A stretch of DNA of 64,000 nucleotides from CAZNSX01 sp964575845 (GTDB lineage: Bacteria; UBA8248; CAZNSX01). The stretch is from positions 558,001 through 622,000 of the forward strand of contig CAZNSX010000001.1 in NCBI GenBank assembly GCA_964575845.1. Reading direction: 5' to 3'. The position numbers were made by a program, and so were the translations under genes. A model generated the notes under the pieces. It searched no databases and had not been told where the DNA came from. It was given only the letters and a program-made list of their open reading frames with translations. This document shows positions 7,863 to 16,095 of the stretch, in pieces; the first letter of the stretch is position 1, and the number at the start of each line of letters is the position of its first letter.

Positions 7863-8564
7863 CTATCCAAGAGCGCGGTAATAATCGCAGATGCGTCTCA
7901 GGGGGCAGAGCTCATGGAGGGGGCCCCTTGCCCGGCAAATATTCCTGCCAAAGGTTATGAGATTGAGGTGAAAGCTATAGGCTTCACCGGGGGGCACGAG
8001 CTCCGCCATCATCCTATGGGCCAGGAGCAGGCTAGAGCCCTCGGGGATGAGGCCGAGCCTCTCAGAGACCCTGTGGATGTGCGTGTCCACGGGGAATACA
8101 TCTTTTCCGCATGAAAAGAGAAGGGTGACATATACCGTCTTTATTCCGATGCCTTTGAGGCTTCCCAGAACCCTAAGGGCCTCCTCAGGAGCCATCCGGC
8201 GGATAAAATCGAGACTGAGCTCGCCCCGCTCCCTCTCAAGCCAGAGGAGAAACTCCTTTATGCACGAGCTCTTCTGGCCGCCGAGCCCCCCGGGCCGGAT
8301 GGCTCGGGCTATCTCCTTTGCGTCCGCACTTAAGAGGTCCTCCCACTTGGGGAAGCGTTCTCTGAGCCTGCTGTAGGCGAGGTCCCGGTTCTTGTCGTTT
8401 GTGTTTTGGGAGAGGATTCCCATGATGAGACTGCTGAGTGGGTCTCTCCCCCTCCGGCGGCGCCGCCTCCCATAGAGGGCCTCAAGAGCCTCTATCGCCC
8501 GCAGCGTCTTGTGCCGCCACCTTCTGAAGTTTTTTTGAGAGAATTTCCTTTTGCCTTCCCTCAT
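7863..8564 (-). CDS. nth: Endonuclease III-like DNA glycosylase with altered Fe-S motif
   Basis: Base-excision repair glycosylase/AP lyase of the HhH-GPD family, 233 aa. The helix-hairpin-helix is LKGIGIKT with the catalytic lysine K142, and the aspartate of PVDTHIHRV is D160. Endonuclease III normally ends with C-x6-C-x2-C-x5-C binding a [4Fe-4S] cluster. Here the pattern is C210, H217, C220, C226: the second ligand is His, and the codon CAT is clear in the DNA. The cluster may be bound by three Cys and one His, or be unstable. A very arginine-rich stretch lies at residues 33-40. The Shine-Dalgarno before the ATG at 8564 is distant, so the start is less certain. Divergent from the DUF2148 gene. 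Confidence 0.86.
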   Translation of the reverse strand: MREGKRKFSQKNFRRWRHKTLRAIEALEALYGRRRRRRGRDPLSSLIMGILSQNTNDKNRDLAYSRLRERFPKWEDLLSADAKEIARAIRPGGLGGQKSSCIKEFLLWLERERGELSLDFIRRMAPEEALRVLGSLKGIGIKTVYVTLLFSCGKDVFPVDTHIHRVSERLGLIPEGSSLLLAHRMMAELVPPGEAYSFHLNLITFGRNICRARGPLHELCPLRRICDYYRALG

Positions 8565-8663
8565 CTTTCTATAAAATCTCCCCTGTCAGCTCCGGCGGGA
8601 AGTGGCCGGAGGGCCCTTCCGGGGAAGGGCTCGGAAACTATCTCTAAGAAAGGGAGAAAACTC

Positions 8664-9239
8664 ATGCCCATTATCACGTCTCCTCAGGCTGAAGAAGAGG
8701 CCCTATCCCTCGCGGCAAAGCTTCTTGCGGCCAGCCTCCGCACCGCACCCAAGACCAGGGGGGAGGATTCCCTCTCGATTGCTATAGCCACAGGCGAGGA
8801 GAAGGACCGTCTGGCTGAAGCGATGGAGGGAAAGGCACAGGAGGGAAAATCGGGTATACCCGCGGCCTTTCGGAGGAACGCCGAGGAGGTGAGGCGCACG
8901 CCCGTGGTGCTTCTTGTGGGCGTTGACTGGAAGCCCAAGAAGATCGAAAAGCCCCTCGACTGTGGCGCCTGCGGCTTTGAGAGCTGCCGCGAGCTGATGG
9001 CGGCCCCCAGGAGAGAGGGTTTAGATTTCCGGGGGCCAACCTGCGTATGGCAGGCGGTTGACCTGGGGATAGCTCTGGCCTCAGCGGCCAAAGAGGCCTC
9101 TGACCTCAATATAGACAACCGGATGATGTTTACCCTGGGCTCGGCGGCGAAGGAACTCGGTTACGTAAAGGGGGAGCTCGCTCTCGGTCTTCCCCTCTCG
9201 GCGTACGGCAAAAATATCTATTTCGACCACCCAGGCTAG
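8664..9239 (+). CDS. DUF2148 ferredoxin-domain protein
   Basis: A 191-aa protein of the DUF2148 family (COG4739), described only as containing a ferredoxin-like domain and found mostly in anaerobes. The cysteine cluster DCGACGFESCRE sits near residues 94-105 with another Cys in GPTCVWQAVDLG, consistent with one Fe-S cluster. The C-terminal segment LNIDNRMMFTLGSAAKELGY is typical of the family. The frame extends 86 codons upstream into the nth promoter region, but ATG 8664 has AAAGGGAG in front and matches the family's N-terminus. Its stop overlaps the stop of the convergent DRTGG gene by three bases. Function unknown; a redox role is inferred. Confidence 0.83.
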   Translation: MPIITSPQAEEEALSLAAKLLAASLRTAPKTRGEDSLSIAIATGEEKDRLAEAMEGKAQEGKSGIPAAFRRNAEEVRRTPVVLLVGVDWKPKKIEKPLDCGACGFESCRELMAAPRREGLDFRGPTCVWQAVDLGIALASAAKEASDLNIDNRMMFTLGSAAKELGYVKGELALGLPLSAYGKNIYFDHPG

Positions 9240-10318
9240 CGGGACTTGGCGGGCTTCAGGCCCAAGGCCTTATAGAGCCTCTTGAAGTCAAGCTCATTCT
9301 CGATCAGCCGCGCGGCCCGGTCCACCTTGCCCGTTTCCCGAATCTCCGAGCGGGCGAGCGCATCCTCGACCCGGTCCACAACCCAGAAGGTGTCCATCTC
9401 CACCGAAAGGACCGGCACCCGATTCTCCTGGGCTTTGATGATGACGTTATTATTAGGAGGAAGGCCGCCTGTCAGGATGAGGCACTGGAGGGGGGTTTCA
9501 AGCGCCGCAAACTGCATGTCCATCCGGTCGGCTCCGGTTATGACGGCCTTATTCTGGACGCGCTTGAAATACCTGAGGGCCGTTTCAGCGGTCATGGCTC
9601 CAACCATGATGTTGGTGATGAAATCATCGAGCTTATTCTCCCCAGTTATGACCTTCGCTCCAGTGACCTCGGCGATCGCGCGGATGGATATGGCGCTCAG
9701 GAATGGCTCCTCGGGGATAACTCCCCACACCGGAATCCCCCGAGCCTCAAGATAGGGGACCACCTTGCTTTTAATGAAGCCGACCTTCTCGGGTGGGACC
9801 CTGTTTACGATGAAGCCAGAGAGGAGCTCTTTCGAGTAGAACTTGGCGTCCAGGGCGAAGTCAATGGTGAGGAGGTCGCTGCGGTATCTATCAACCAGGC
9901 AAACATTACAGCCGAGCTTGCGGGCCAGGTCGATCCCCCTTAAGTTAAGGAACCCTCCCTCAAAGAGTGAGCCAGCCCCTCCGATGAGCACGACATCTCT
10001 CCCCCGGCTTATTTCTTCATGGGCCTCCAGGACCTTCTTCATGAGGCCCTTTGCTTTGAGCCCATAAGCCTGCTCTATGAGGTCCTGGGTCACGACTACG
10101 GGCGTTGTGAGCTCCAGGGGCTGCTTGAGCCCGAGGGCCCTCAGCATGAACTGGGCGTCCATGTCTGTGACCACGCGGTCGAGGAAGGTCGGGCTGGTGC
10201 CCAGGGGTTTCATGTAGGCTATCTTCAGGCCGTCCTTCTTGAAGCGGAGTCCCAGACCCAAGCCGACGAGCGTCTTGCCTGAGTATTTGCTCGTGGAGTT
10301 GATGAAAAGGGAAACCAT
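9236..10318 (-). CDS. BioD-like P-loop/DRTGG protein (phosphotransacetylase N-terminal type)
   Basis: A 360-aa protein of the COG0857 group: a BioD/CobQ-like P-loop domain (FINSTSKYSGKTLVGLGLG near the start, walker-like SGKT) followed by a DRTGG domain, as in the regulatory N-terminal half of large phosphotransacetylases but without the catalytic acetyltransferase domain. It is encoded directly after the ADP-forming acyl-CoA synthetase with overlapping stop and start, so it probably regulates or assists acetyl-CoA/acetate turnover. Two starts are possible, GTG 10321 (GTGA overlap) and ATG 10318 (TGATG overlap); GGAGGG spacing favours the ATG. Confidence 0.85.
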   Translation of the reverse strand: MVSLFINSTSKYSGKTLVGLGLGLRFKKDGLKIAYMKPLGTSPTFLDRVVTDMDAQFMLRALGLKQPLELTTPVVVTQDLIEQAYGLKAKGLMKKVLEAHEEISRGRDVVLIGGAGSLFEGGFLNLRGIDLARKLGCNVCLVDRYRSDLLTIDFALDAKFYSKELLSGFIVNRVPPEKVGFIKSKVVPYLEARGIPVWGVIPEEPFLSAISIRAIAEVTGAKVITGENKLDDFITNIMVGAMTAETALRYFKRVQNKAVITGADRMDMQFAALETPLQCLILTGGLPPNNNVIIKAQENRVPVLSVEMDTFWVVDRVEDALARSEIRETGKVDRAARLIENELDFKRLYKALGLKPAKSR

Positions 10319-12417
10319 CACGCTCCCTCCCTGAGGATGAAACGGGCATCGATGGCCACAGCGCCCTGGCCCTCGGGCATTAGGAGAAGGGGGTTTATAT
10401 CAGCCTCGTGAATCTCGGGGAAGTCCTGGCTCAGCTCTGAGAGGCGCAGGATGCTCATCTCGAGCTCCTTAAGGTCCACGCTTCCCCTGCCCCGGACTCC
10501 GGCCAGGAGCGGGAAGGACTTTATCTCTCTGATCATGGCCCTGGCTTCTTCAAGGTCCACGGGGCAGACCCGGAAGGCCACATCCTTGATGACCTCCACA
10601 TAGATCCCCCCAAGGCCGAACATGAGAAGTGGTCCGAAGCTGGGGTCTCGTGAGAGGCCCAGGATCACCTCCACTCCGCCTGAGAACATCTCCTGGACGG
10701 CGACCCCCCAGACCTGAGCCCTGGGGTTGAAGCGTTTGGCGTTGAATATGAGCTCGTTGAAGTTATCTCGCACCTCTTCGAAAGTCTCGACGCCCACCTT
10801 CACGCCTCCCGCGTCGGATTTGTGAAGTATGTCGGGGGAAACGATCTTCATCACCACGGGAAAGCCTATCCGGTCCGCGGCGTCCATTGCCTGCATTGTG
10901 CTCTCAGCGAGTATTGTCTTGGGGAGGCGGAAGCCATAAGCGCCTATCACGTCGCGGGCCTCAAGCTCGACCAGCCTTGTGCGGCCCTCTCCGCGGGCGG
11001 TTCTTAACACCGTCTCCACCTTCTTCCGGTCGACCCTCAGGCTGGGCCGAGGGCTCTCCGTCTCCTTCCTCCAGCGGCTGCAACGGGCCATCGCCCCAAA
11101 GGCGGTGACCCCGTGCTCAGGGTAAGAGTAGCAGGGGATATGTTGCTTTCTTAAAATCTCCAGCCCCGGCCTCACCGCCTCAGCCCCCAGGAAGCCCGTG
11201 AGGAGGGTTTTCTTCCCATTAGCGGCGAAGCGGCCGATGACCTCGGCAGTGCGCTCCACCTCGGTCATCTCCTGAGGGGTCAAGAGCACGAGAACGCCAT
11301 GGACTCCGGGGTCGGCAAGGACCGCCTGAAGCGCCCGCTCGTAGCGGTCTGCCCTGGCATCCCCGATCACATCCACGGGGTTATAGAGGTTGGCCACCGG
11401 GGGGAGGTGCTGGGCCAGCTCGTTGATAGTGGCTTTTTCAAAGGAGGCCATCGAAACCTTGAGCCGTTCACAGGCGTCGCTCGCCATTATGCCAGGCCCT
11501 CCGGCATTGGTGATGATGGCCAGGTTCGGCCCCTCAGGCAGGGGTTGGTAGGCGAAGCCCAGCCCCATGTTGAAAAGCTCCATGACGGTCCTGGCCCGGA
11601 TAACGTGGCACTGCCCGAAGGCTGCATCAAAGGCCGCATCGAAGCCGGCCAAGGAGCCTGTATGGGATGAGGCGGCCCGGCTCCCTGCAGCGGTCCCCCC
11701 ACCTTTAATCATGACTATGGGCTTGGAGTGAGAGACCCTCTTTGAGACCTCCATGAAGGCTCGGCCGTCCCGGAGCCCTTCTATATAGCCCAGAATGACC
11801 CCGGTAGTCGGGTCTGAGCCAAGGTACTCCAAGAATTCCACCTCGGTGAGGTCTGCCTCGTTCCCCAGGCTTATTATTTTCGAGACTCCGAAATCGTTCG
11901 ATGCCGCCCAGTCCAGCATGGCGGTGAGGATGGCTCCTGACTGCGAAAAGATGGAGACGTTTCCCCTTGGCGGGACCGCTGCAGCAAAGGAGGCGTTGAC
12001 GTGCGAGTGGGTATCTATCAGCCCAAGGCAATTGGGACCCAGGATTCGTACGCCGATATCATTTGCTTTCCTGGCCAGCTCCCGCTCAAGCGCCGCCCCT
12101 TCCGTTCCCGTCTCTTTGAAGCCGGCCGAGATGACAATAGCGGCATCGGTCCCCTTCCCCCTGAGTTCCTCTATGGTCTTGAGGATGGCGGCGGGCGGTA
12201 TCACGAAAACGGCCAGGTCCACCTCGCCTTCTATCTCAGCGAGGCTTCCGCAGGCCTTGAGTCCCAGGACGGAGTCGGCTCTGGGGTTCACGGGGTAGAG
12301 CCTGCCCCCGTAGCCGCTCTCCACCATGTTCCTCATCACCGCGTGGCCCACCTTTCCCTCCTCATTGGAGGCTCCCAGGATGGCCACAGAGGCGGGGTTG
12401 AAAAACTTCTCTAGCAT
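10318..12417 (-). CDS. Acetate/acyl-CoA ligase (ADP-forming), fused alpha-beta
   Basis: A 699-aa NDP-forming acyl-CoA synthetase that interconverts an acyl-CoA, ADP and Pi with the free acid, CoA and ATP, giving energy from CoA esters in anaerobes. Domain order is CoA-binding Rossmann (FNPASVAILGASNEEGKVGH), succinyl-CoA-ligase-like domains (GPNCLGLID at 127-135; phosphohistidine H252 in SSHTGSLAG), then a C-terminal ATP-grasp domain (GFPVVMKIVSPDILHKSDAGG). GAGGGG precedes the ATG. It heads a two-gene unit with the DRTGG protein and follows an MFS gene on the same strand. Acetyl-CoA or another short acyl-CoA is the likely substrate. Confidence 0.93.
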   Translation of the reverse strand: MLEKFFNPASVAILGASNEEGKVGHAVMRNMVESGYGGRLYPVNPRADSVLGLKACGSLAEIEGEVDLAVFVIPPAAILKTIEELRGKGTDAAIVISAGFKETGTEGAALERELARKANDIGVRILGPNCLGLIDTHSHVNASFAAAVPPRGNVSIFSQSGAILTAMLDWAASNDFGVSKIISLGNEADLTEVEFLEYLGSDPTTGVILGYIEGLRDGRAFMEVSKRVSHSKPIVMIKGGGTAAGSRAASSHTGSLAGFDAAFDAAFGQCHVIRARTVMELFNMGLGFAYQPLPEGPNLAIITNAGGPGIMASDACERLKVSMASFEKATINELAQHLPPVANLYNPVDVIGDARADRYERALQAVLADPGVHGVLVLLTPQEMTEVERTAEVIGRFAANGKKTLLTGFLGAEAVRPGLEILRKQHIPCYSYPEHGVTAFGAMARCSRWRKETESPRPSLRVDRKKVETVLRTARGEGRTRLVELEARDVIGAYGFRLPKTILAESTMQAMDAADRIGFPVVMKIVSPDILHKSDAGGVKVGVETFEEVRDNFNELIFNAKRFNPRAQVWGVAVQEMFSGGVEVILGLSRDPSFGPLLMFGLGGIYVEVIKDVAFRVCPVDLEEARAMIREIKSFPLLAGVRGRGSVDLKELEMSILRLSELSQDFPEIHEADINPLLLMPEGQGAVAIDARFILREGA

Positions 12418-12543
12418 CGCTTTCCCCTCAGCCAGGAAATGACGTCGAAGGCCGTCGGGGGTGGGGGTATCAGAGTACAGAAGTATTTAGCTTCCTCATC
12501 TTCCTTAACATAAAAAATGGTTTTTACCAAGGCTCTCTTGGCA

Positions 12544-13833
12544 TTATGTTCTTCGCTTCCCGGCACTTCCGCCGGATGCCGCCAAAAAGATGGAGAGGGT
12601 GGCCAGCATCATGAAGACGATGGAAAGGATAAAAGCGAGCTGGTAGCTTCCCGTGCGGTCGTAGATGTAGCCCCCAAGCCAGGGTCCGATAGGCCCCCCT
12701 ATGCCGAAGGCTAAGTTCATGGCGCCGTAGATGACCGGGAACCGCTTTCCACCGAATACGTCCGCCGCCATGGCCGAGACGATGACCCCCCTTCCACCGA
12801 ACCCCAGGCCGAAGAAGACGACATATAGATAGAGGAGCCATACCTGCGAGGGATCCTTCAAAAAGAGCAGCATGACTGCCGCGGCAATGAAAAGAAGGAA
12901 GGTGATGGTGACGGCCAGCACCCTGCCGATCCGGTCTGAGAGGTGGCCGAAGCCGATCATGCTCGGGGCGGCCAGAAGCCCGCTCATGCCGAGGAGGAAG
13001 GTCACGTGGGCGGGGCTGAAGCCGAGCTCTACAACATACGCCACATGGTGCGTAAGGAGCATAAGAACTGCCATGGGAGTGAAGACACGAGAGAGGAAAA
13101 TCCCCCAGAAAACCCGGGTTGCCAGGACCTCCCTCATCGTCCAGCCCTCGGAAGTCTCAGATTCCTTCATAGGGGCTCGGAGAACCTCTTCACTCGGGGT
13201 CCGCCTTGGGCTCTGACCATCGGGCTCAAGGTCCATCTCCTCTGGCGATTCCTGCATCAAAAACAATATGGGCGGAAGCAGGAAGACGAGGTAGATTACG
13301 GCTAGGGCGGAATATGCTCCCCTCCATCCCAGGGTGGAGATAAAGTATTGGGAGAGGGGCATGAAGATAAAATAACCTATGGCCGACCCCGAGAACGCGA
13401 GGCCGCTGGCGAGTCCCAGGCGGCGGCGGAACCAGCGGCTGAGCAGCACAAAGGGGCCCGTGCCGCTCAGGGCCGAGCAGCCCGCCGCCATGCCCACACC
13501 CAGGAAAAGGTAAAACTGAAGGGCCGATGCGGTGAAGGTCAAGAGGACGAGCGAAGCCGAAGCGATGGCGAGACCCAGGACCATGGTCTTCCTTATGCCG
13601 CTCCTCTCTATCATGAGCCCCACCGCAGGGCTCAGGAAGTGCATCACTATCAGGAAAAGGGAGAGAGCGCCAGCAGTGGTGGCCCGGCTCCAGTGAAACT
13701 CATTCAAAAGAGCCACAAAGAAAACACTGAAGGAGAACCTCACGCCCCGCTCGATAGCGAAGACGAGGAAGAAGGTGAGCACCATCCACCAGCCGAAGAA
13801 GAATCGAGGAGCTTTGGGAGCAGAAGAATTCAT
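12544..13833 (-). CDS. MFS transporter, oxalate/formate or monocarboxylate type
   Basis: A 429-aa major facilitator with about twelve hydrophobic helices. The N-terminus FFFGWWMVLTFFLVF and the long central cytoplasmic loop after helix 6 (rich in E, P and S, about residues 200-225) resemble the OFA/monocarboxylate branch. The second half carries a motif-A-like GHLSDRIGRV. It may import or export a small carboxylate. It stands 126 bases upstream of the ADP-forming acyl-CoA synthetase on the same strand, so an organic acid substrate of that enzyme is a reasonable inference. It shares a 112-base divergent promoter region with the inositol-phosphatase-like gene. Confidence 0.85.
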   Translation of the reverse strand: MNSSAPKAPRFFFGWWMVLTFFLVFAIERGVRFSFSVFFVALLNEFHWSRATTAGALSLFLIVMHFLSPAVGLMIERSGIRKTMVLGLAIASASLVLLTFTASALQFYLFLGVGMAAGCSALSGTGPFVLLSRWFRRRLGLASGLAFSGSAIGYFIFMPLSQYFISTLGWRGAYSALAVIYLVFLLPPILFLMQESPEEMDLEPDGQSPRRTPSEEVLRAPMKESETSEGWTMREVLATRVFWGIFLSRVFTPMAVLMLLTHHVAYVVELGFSPAHVTFLLGMSGLLAAPSMIGFGHLSDRIGRVLAVTITFLLFIAAAVMLLFLKDPSQVWLLYLYVVFFGLGFGGRGVIVSAMAADVFGGKRFPVIYGAMNLAFGIGGPIGPWLGGYIYDRTGSYQLAFILSIVFMMLATLSIFLAASGGSAGKRRT

Positions 13834-13945
13834 GGGATTTTTATGCTGACAAAGGCCGGTGCCGGGCTCAAAATAAAATAGGGATGTTGTCTAACCGCAA
13901 CTCAGGGGGCGAGGTTCAAGCCGCCCTCTCCGGGAGAAAGCCAGA

Positions 13946-14743
13946 GTGGAATATCTCCTCGATCTTGCCGCCGGGCTTGCCCGCCGGGCGGGACTCCTCC
14001 TCAGGGAGCACTTCGGCCGGGAGCAGCTCGTGGGCCACAAGAGTGGCGATGAGCTCGTCACCAAAATGGACCGGAAGAGCGAAGCGCTCATCCTCGAGGC
14101 CATCGCCCGGGAGTTTCCCGACCACGCGCTCCTTTCCGAGGAAGGGGGAGAGCTGGGAGAGGCCTCCCCCTGGCGGTGGATAGTAGACCCCCTCGACGGT
14201 TCCAATAACTACGCACACGGCTACCCATGCTTCGCCGTCTCCATCGCCCTCGAGAAGGAGGGGGAGGTCGTCCTCGGCGCCGTTTACAACCCCATCCTGG
14301 ATGAGCTTTTGACCGCACTTGCGGGCGGAGGAGCCTTCATAAATGGAAAACCCACCAGGGTCTCGGGAACCAATAGCCTCAAAGAGAGCCTTTTGGCCAC
14401 GGGCTTTCCCTACGATAAGCGGGCGAGCGCGGAGGATAACCTGGTCCCCTTCTGCCGCTTCACCAAGCGAGCCCGCGGCATCCGCCGCGACGGCTCCGCC
14501 GCCCTGGACCTCTGCCACGTGGCCATGGGCAGGCTGGATGGCTTCTGGGAGCCAAAGCTCTCGCCCTGGGACGTGGCGGCGGGGAGCCTCCTCGTCAGGG
14601 AAGCCGGCGGCGAGGTGACCGATTTCAAAGGGGGTCCCTTCTCCATCTACGAGGGCCAGGTCCTGGCCTCAAACGGCATAATTCACGCTGACATGCTGGA
14701 TGTCCTGGCTCTGGGAGGGAAGCTGGATGGACTCTCTCTCTGA
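13946..14743 (+). CDS. Inositol monophosphatase family phosphatase
   Basis: A 265-aa Mg2+-dependent phosphatase of the IMPase/CysQ/archaeal FBPase superfamily. The metal site is seen as EEGG near residue 70, then WIVDPLDGSNNYAHG near 88-102 and, near the C-terminus, WDVAAGSLLVREAGGEV. The start is GTG at 13946, following GGGAGAAAG; there is no usable ATG nearby. The substrate could be inositol phosphate, PAP or fructose-1,6-bisphosphate. The two following genes are on the other strand, so it is a single-gene unit. Confidence 0.9.
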   Translation: MEYLLDLAAGLARRAGLLLREHFGREQLVGHKSGDELVTKMDRKSEALILEAIAREFPDHALLSEEGGELGEASPWRWIVDPLDGSNNYAHGYPCFAVSIALEKEGEVVLGAVYNPILDELLTALAGGGAFINGKPTRVSGTNSLKESLLATGFPYDKRASAEDNLVPFCRFTKRARGIRRDGSAALDLCHVAMGRLDGFWEPKLSPWDVAAGSLLVREAGGEVTDFKGGPFSIYEGQVLASNGIIHADMLDVLALGGKLDGLSL

Positions 14744-14848
14744 AGACCTTCCTCCAGGGGGCTCGGAGAAAGGTCCCCCTCCCCGCCTTGAACACGCGCC
14801 ATCATAGCACTCATCCCTCTATCAGGCAAAAAGAGGGTCAAGGCTTCC

Positions 14849-16048
14849 TCAGCTCCGGGCTCTCGCGGGCCCCGTCTCTGGAAGCAGAATGACGAGGATG
14901 CAGGCAATGATGCAGTTCGCGACCACAAAGAGGAATCCCCCCTGGAAGCTTCCCGTGGCATCCTTGAGTATACCGGCAAACCAGGGCCCGGCCAGGCCGC
15001 CCAGGTAGCCGATGAAGAAGATGAGGCCGCTTGCCCTTCCCACCAGCTCCGGCGCCACTATCTCGGCCGAGAGCGTGAGGCAGAGAACCCAGCCCGCATG
15101 CTGGCTCAGGCCCAGGGCTATGGCGAGCGGGAGGCCCATGCCGAGCGAAGAGAAGGGGACCGCCAGAGTGGCCCCTCCCATGAGGGCAAAGGCCGAGAGC
15201 AGGAAGGGCTTCCTCAGACCCACTCTATCCGAGAGTAAGGGGACACAGAAGATTGAGATGAGGCCCGTCAGGGGAACAAGGGAAGTGATGAGGTCGGCCC
15301 AGGCGGGACTCATGCCTCGGCCCGCCCAGTAGAGGGGAAACCAGCCCGTTATCGTATAGAAGACGATGGAGGTGACATAGAAGAGCCAGGCCGCAAGCCA
15401 CACCCCGCCCGAGCGCCAGACCTCCATCCCTGAGGAAGGAGGCCCGCCATCTCTGACAGGAGCGGGCCCTTCCTTTTCTGCTCCTGATGGGGTCTCCTTC
15501 GCGAGAAACCACCAGAGGATAGCCGGCAGAGCTCCCAACCCACTCCACAGGAAAAAGCTTCCCCTCCAGCCGCCCGTCAGGGGAAGAAAGAAGGCTCGCG
15601 TGAGAGCTAAGCCCAGGGCGGCCCCCAGGCCCATGGAGATGGTGTAGAGGCTCGTTGCCCGCCCCAGCATCTCCCGGGGGAACCAACCCCTCACCGCCTT
15701 GGGCATGCTTGGGAAGGCGAGGCCTATGCCGGCGCCGAAGATCAAGGTGTAAATCAGTAAGGAGAGGTACCCCCCGGCGATTCCCCTGAGGAAGCTCCCG
15801 GCCACCATAACGCTCACCGCCAGGCCCACGGCCCTCCGAGGGCCGAGCCGGTCGGCAAGGAGGCCTCCCGGGAGGGCGAAGACCCCGAGCATCAGGATGG
15901 GAGCCGAAACGAGGAAGCCCGCCTGCGCATAGCTAAGACTCATCTCCCCTTTGATGGCGCCAAGGAGAGGGGGTACACATAGGGGAAGGCTCATCATAAA
16001 AAAGCTCTGGCCGCTGAGCAGGGCCAGAGCCCTCCAAGAACCCCTCAT
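14849..16048 (-). CDS. MFS transporter (CynX/NimT-like)
   Basis: A 400-aa, twelve-helix major facilitator. Motif A is clear in the first half (GGLLADRLGPRRAV). The open frame extends 84 codons upstream into the TRAP permease gene, but that part is hydrophilic, overlaps the coding DNA of the other gene and is not membrane-like; the ATG at 16048 with GGGAGGGGG before it starts directly at MRGSWRALALL and the first helix. It lies 47 bases after the TRAP permease stop on the same strand, so it may be the last gene of that operon. Substrate unknown. Confidence 0.85.
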   Translation of the reverse strand: MRGSWRALALLSGQSFFMMSLPLCVPPLLGAIKGEMSLSYAQAGFLVSAPILMLGVFALPGGLLADRLGPRRAVGLAVSVMVAGSFLRGIAGGYLSLLIYTLIFGAGIGLAFPSMPKAVRGWFPREMLGRATSLYTISMGLGAALGLALTRAFFLPLTGGWRGSFFLWSGLGALPAILWWFLAKETPSGAEKEGPAPVRDGGPPSSGMEVWRSGGVWLAAWLFYVTSIVFYTITGWFPLYWAGRGMSPAWADLITSLVPLTGLISIFCVPLLSDRVGLRKPFLLSAFALMGGATLAVPFSSLGMGLPLAIALGLSQHAGWVLCLTLSAEIVAPELVGRASGLIFFIGYLGGLAGPWFAGILKDATGSFQGGFLFVVANCIIACILVILLPETGPARARS

Positions 16049-16095
16049 AAATAAATTCCCCCTCCCAAGGACCCGCCTCGCACCCAGCGCTTTCT

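Noticed and set aside
8406..8663. N-terminal extension of the DUF2148 protein
   Set aside because: It overlaps the nth gene, lacks a Shine-Dalgarno and does not look like the family; ATG 8664 is better.
14756..14780. AGGGGG/CCCCCT inverted repeat in the convergent gap after the inositol-phosphatase-like gene
   Set aside because: Six base pairs with a 13-base loop and no T-run; too weak to call a terminator.
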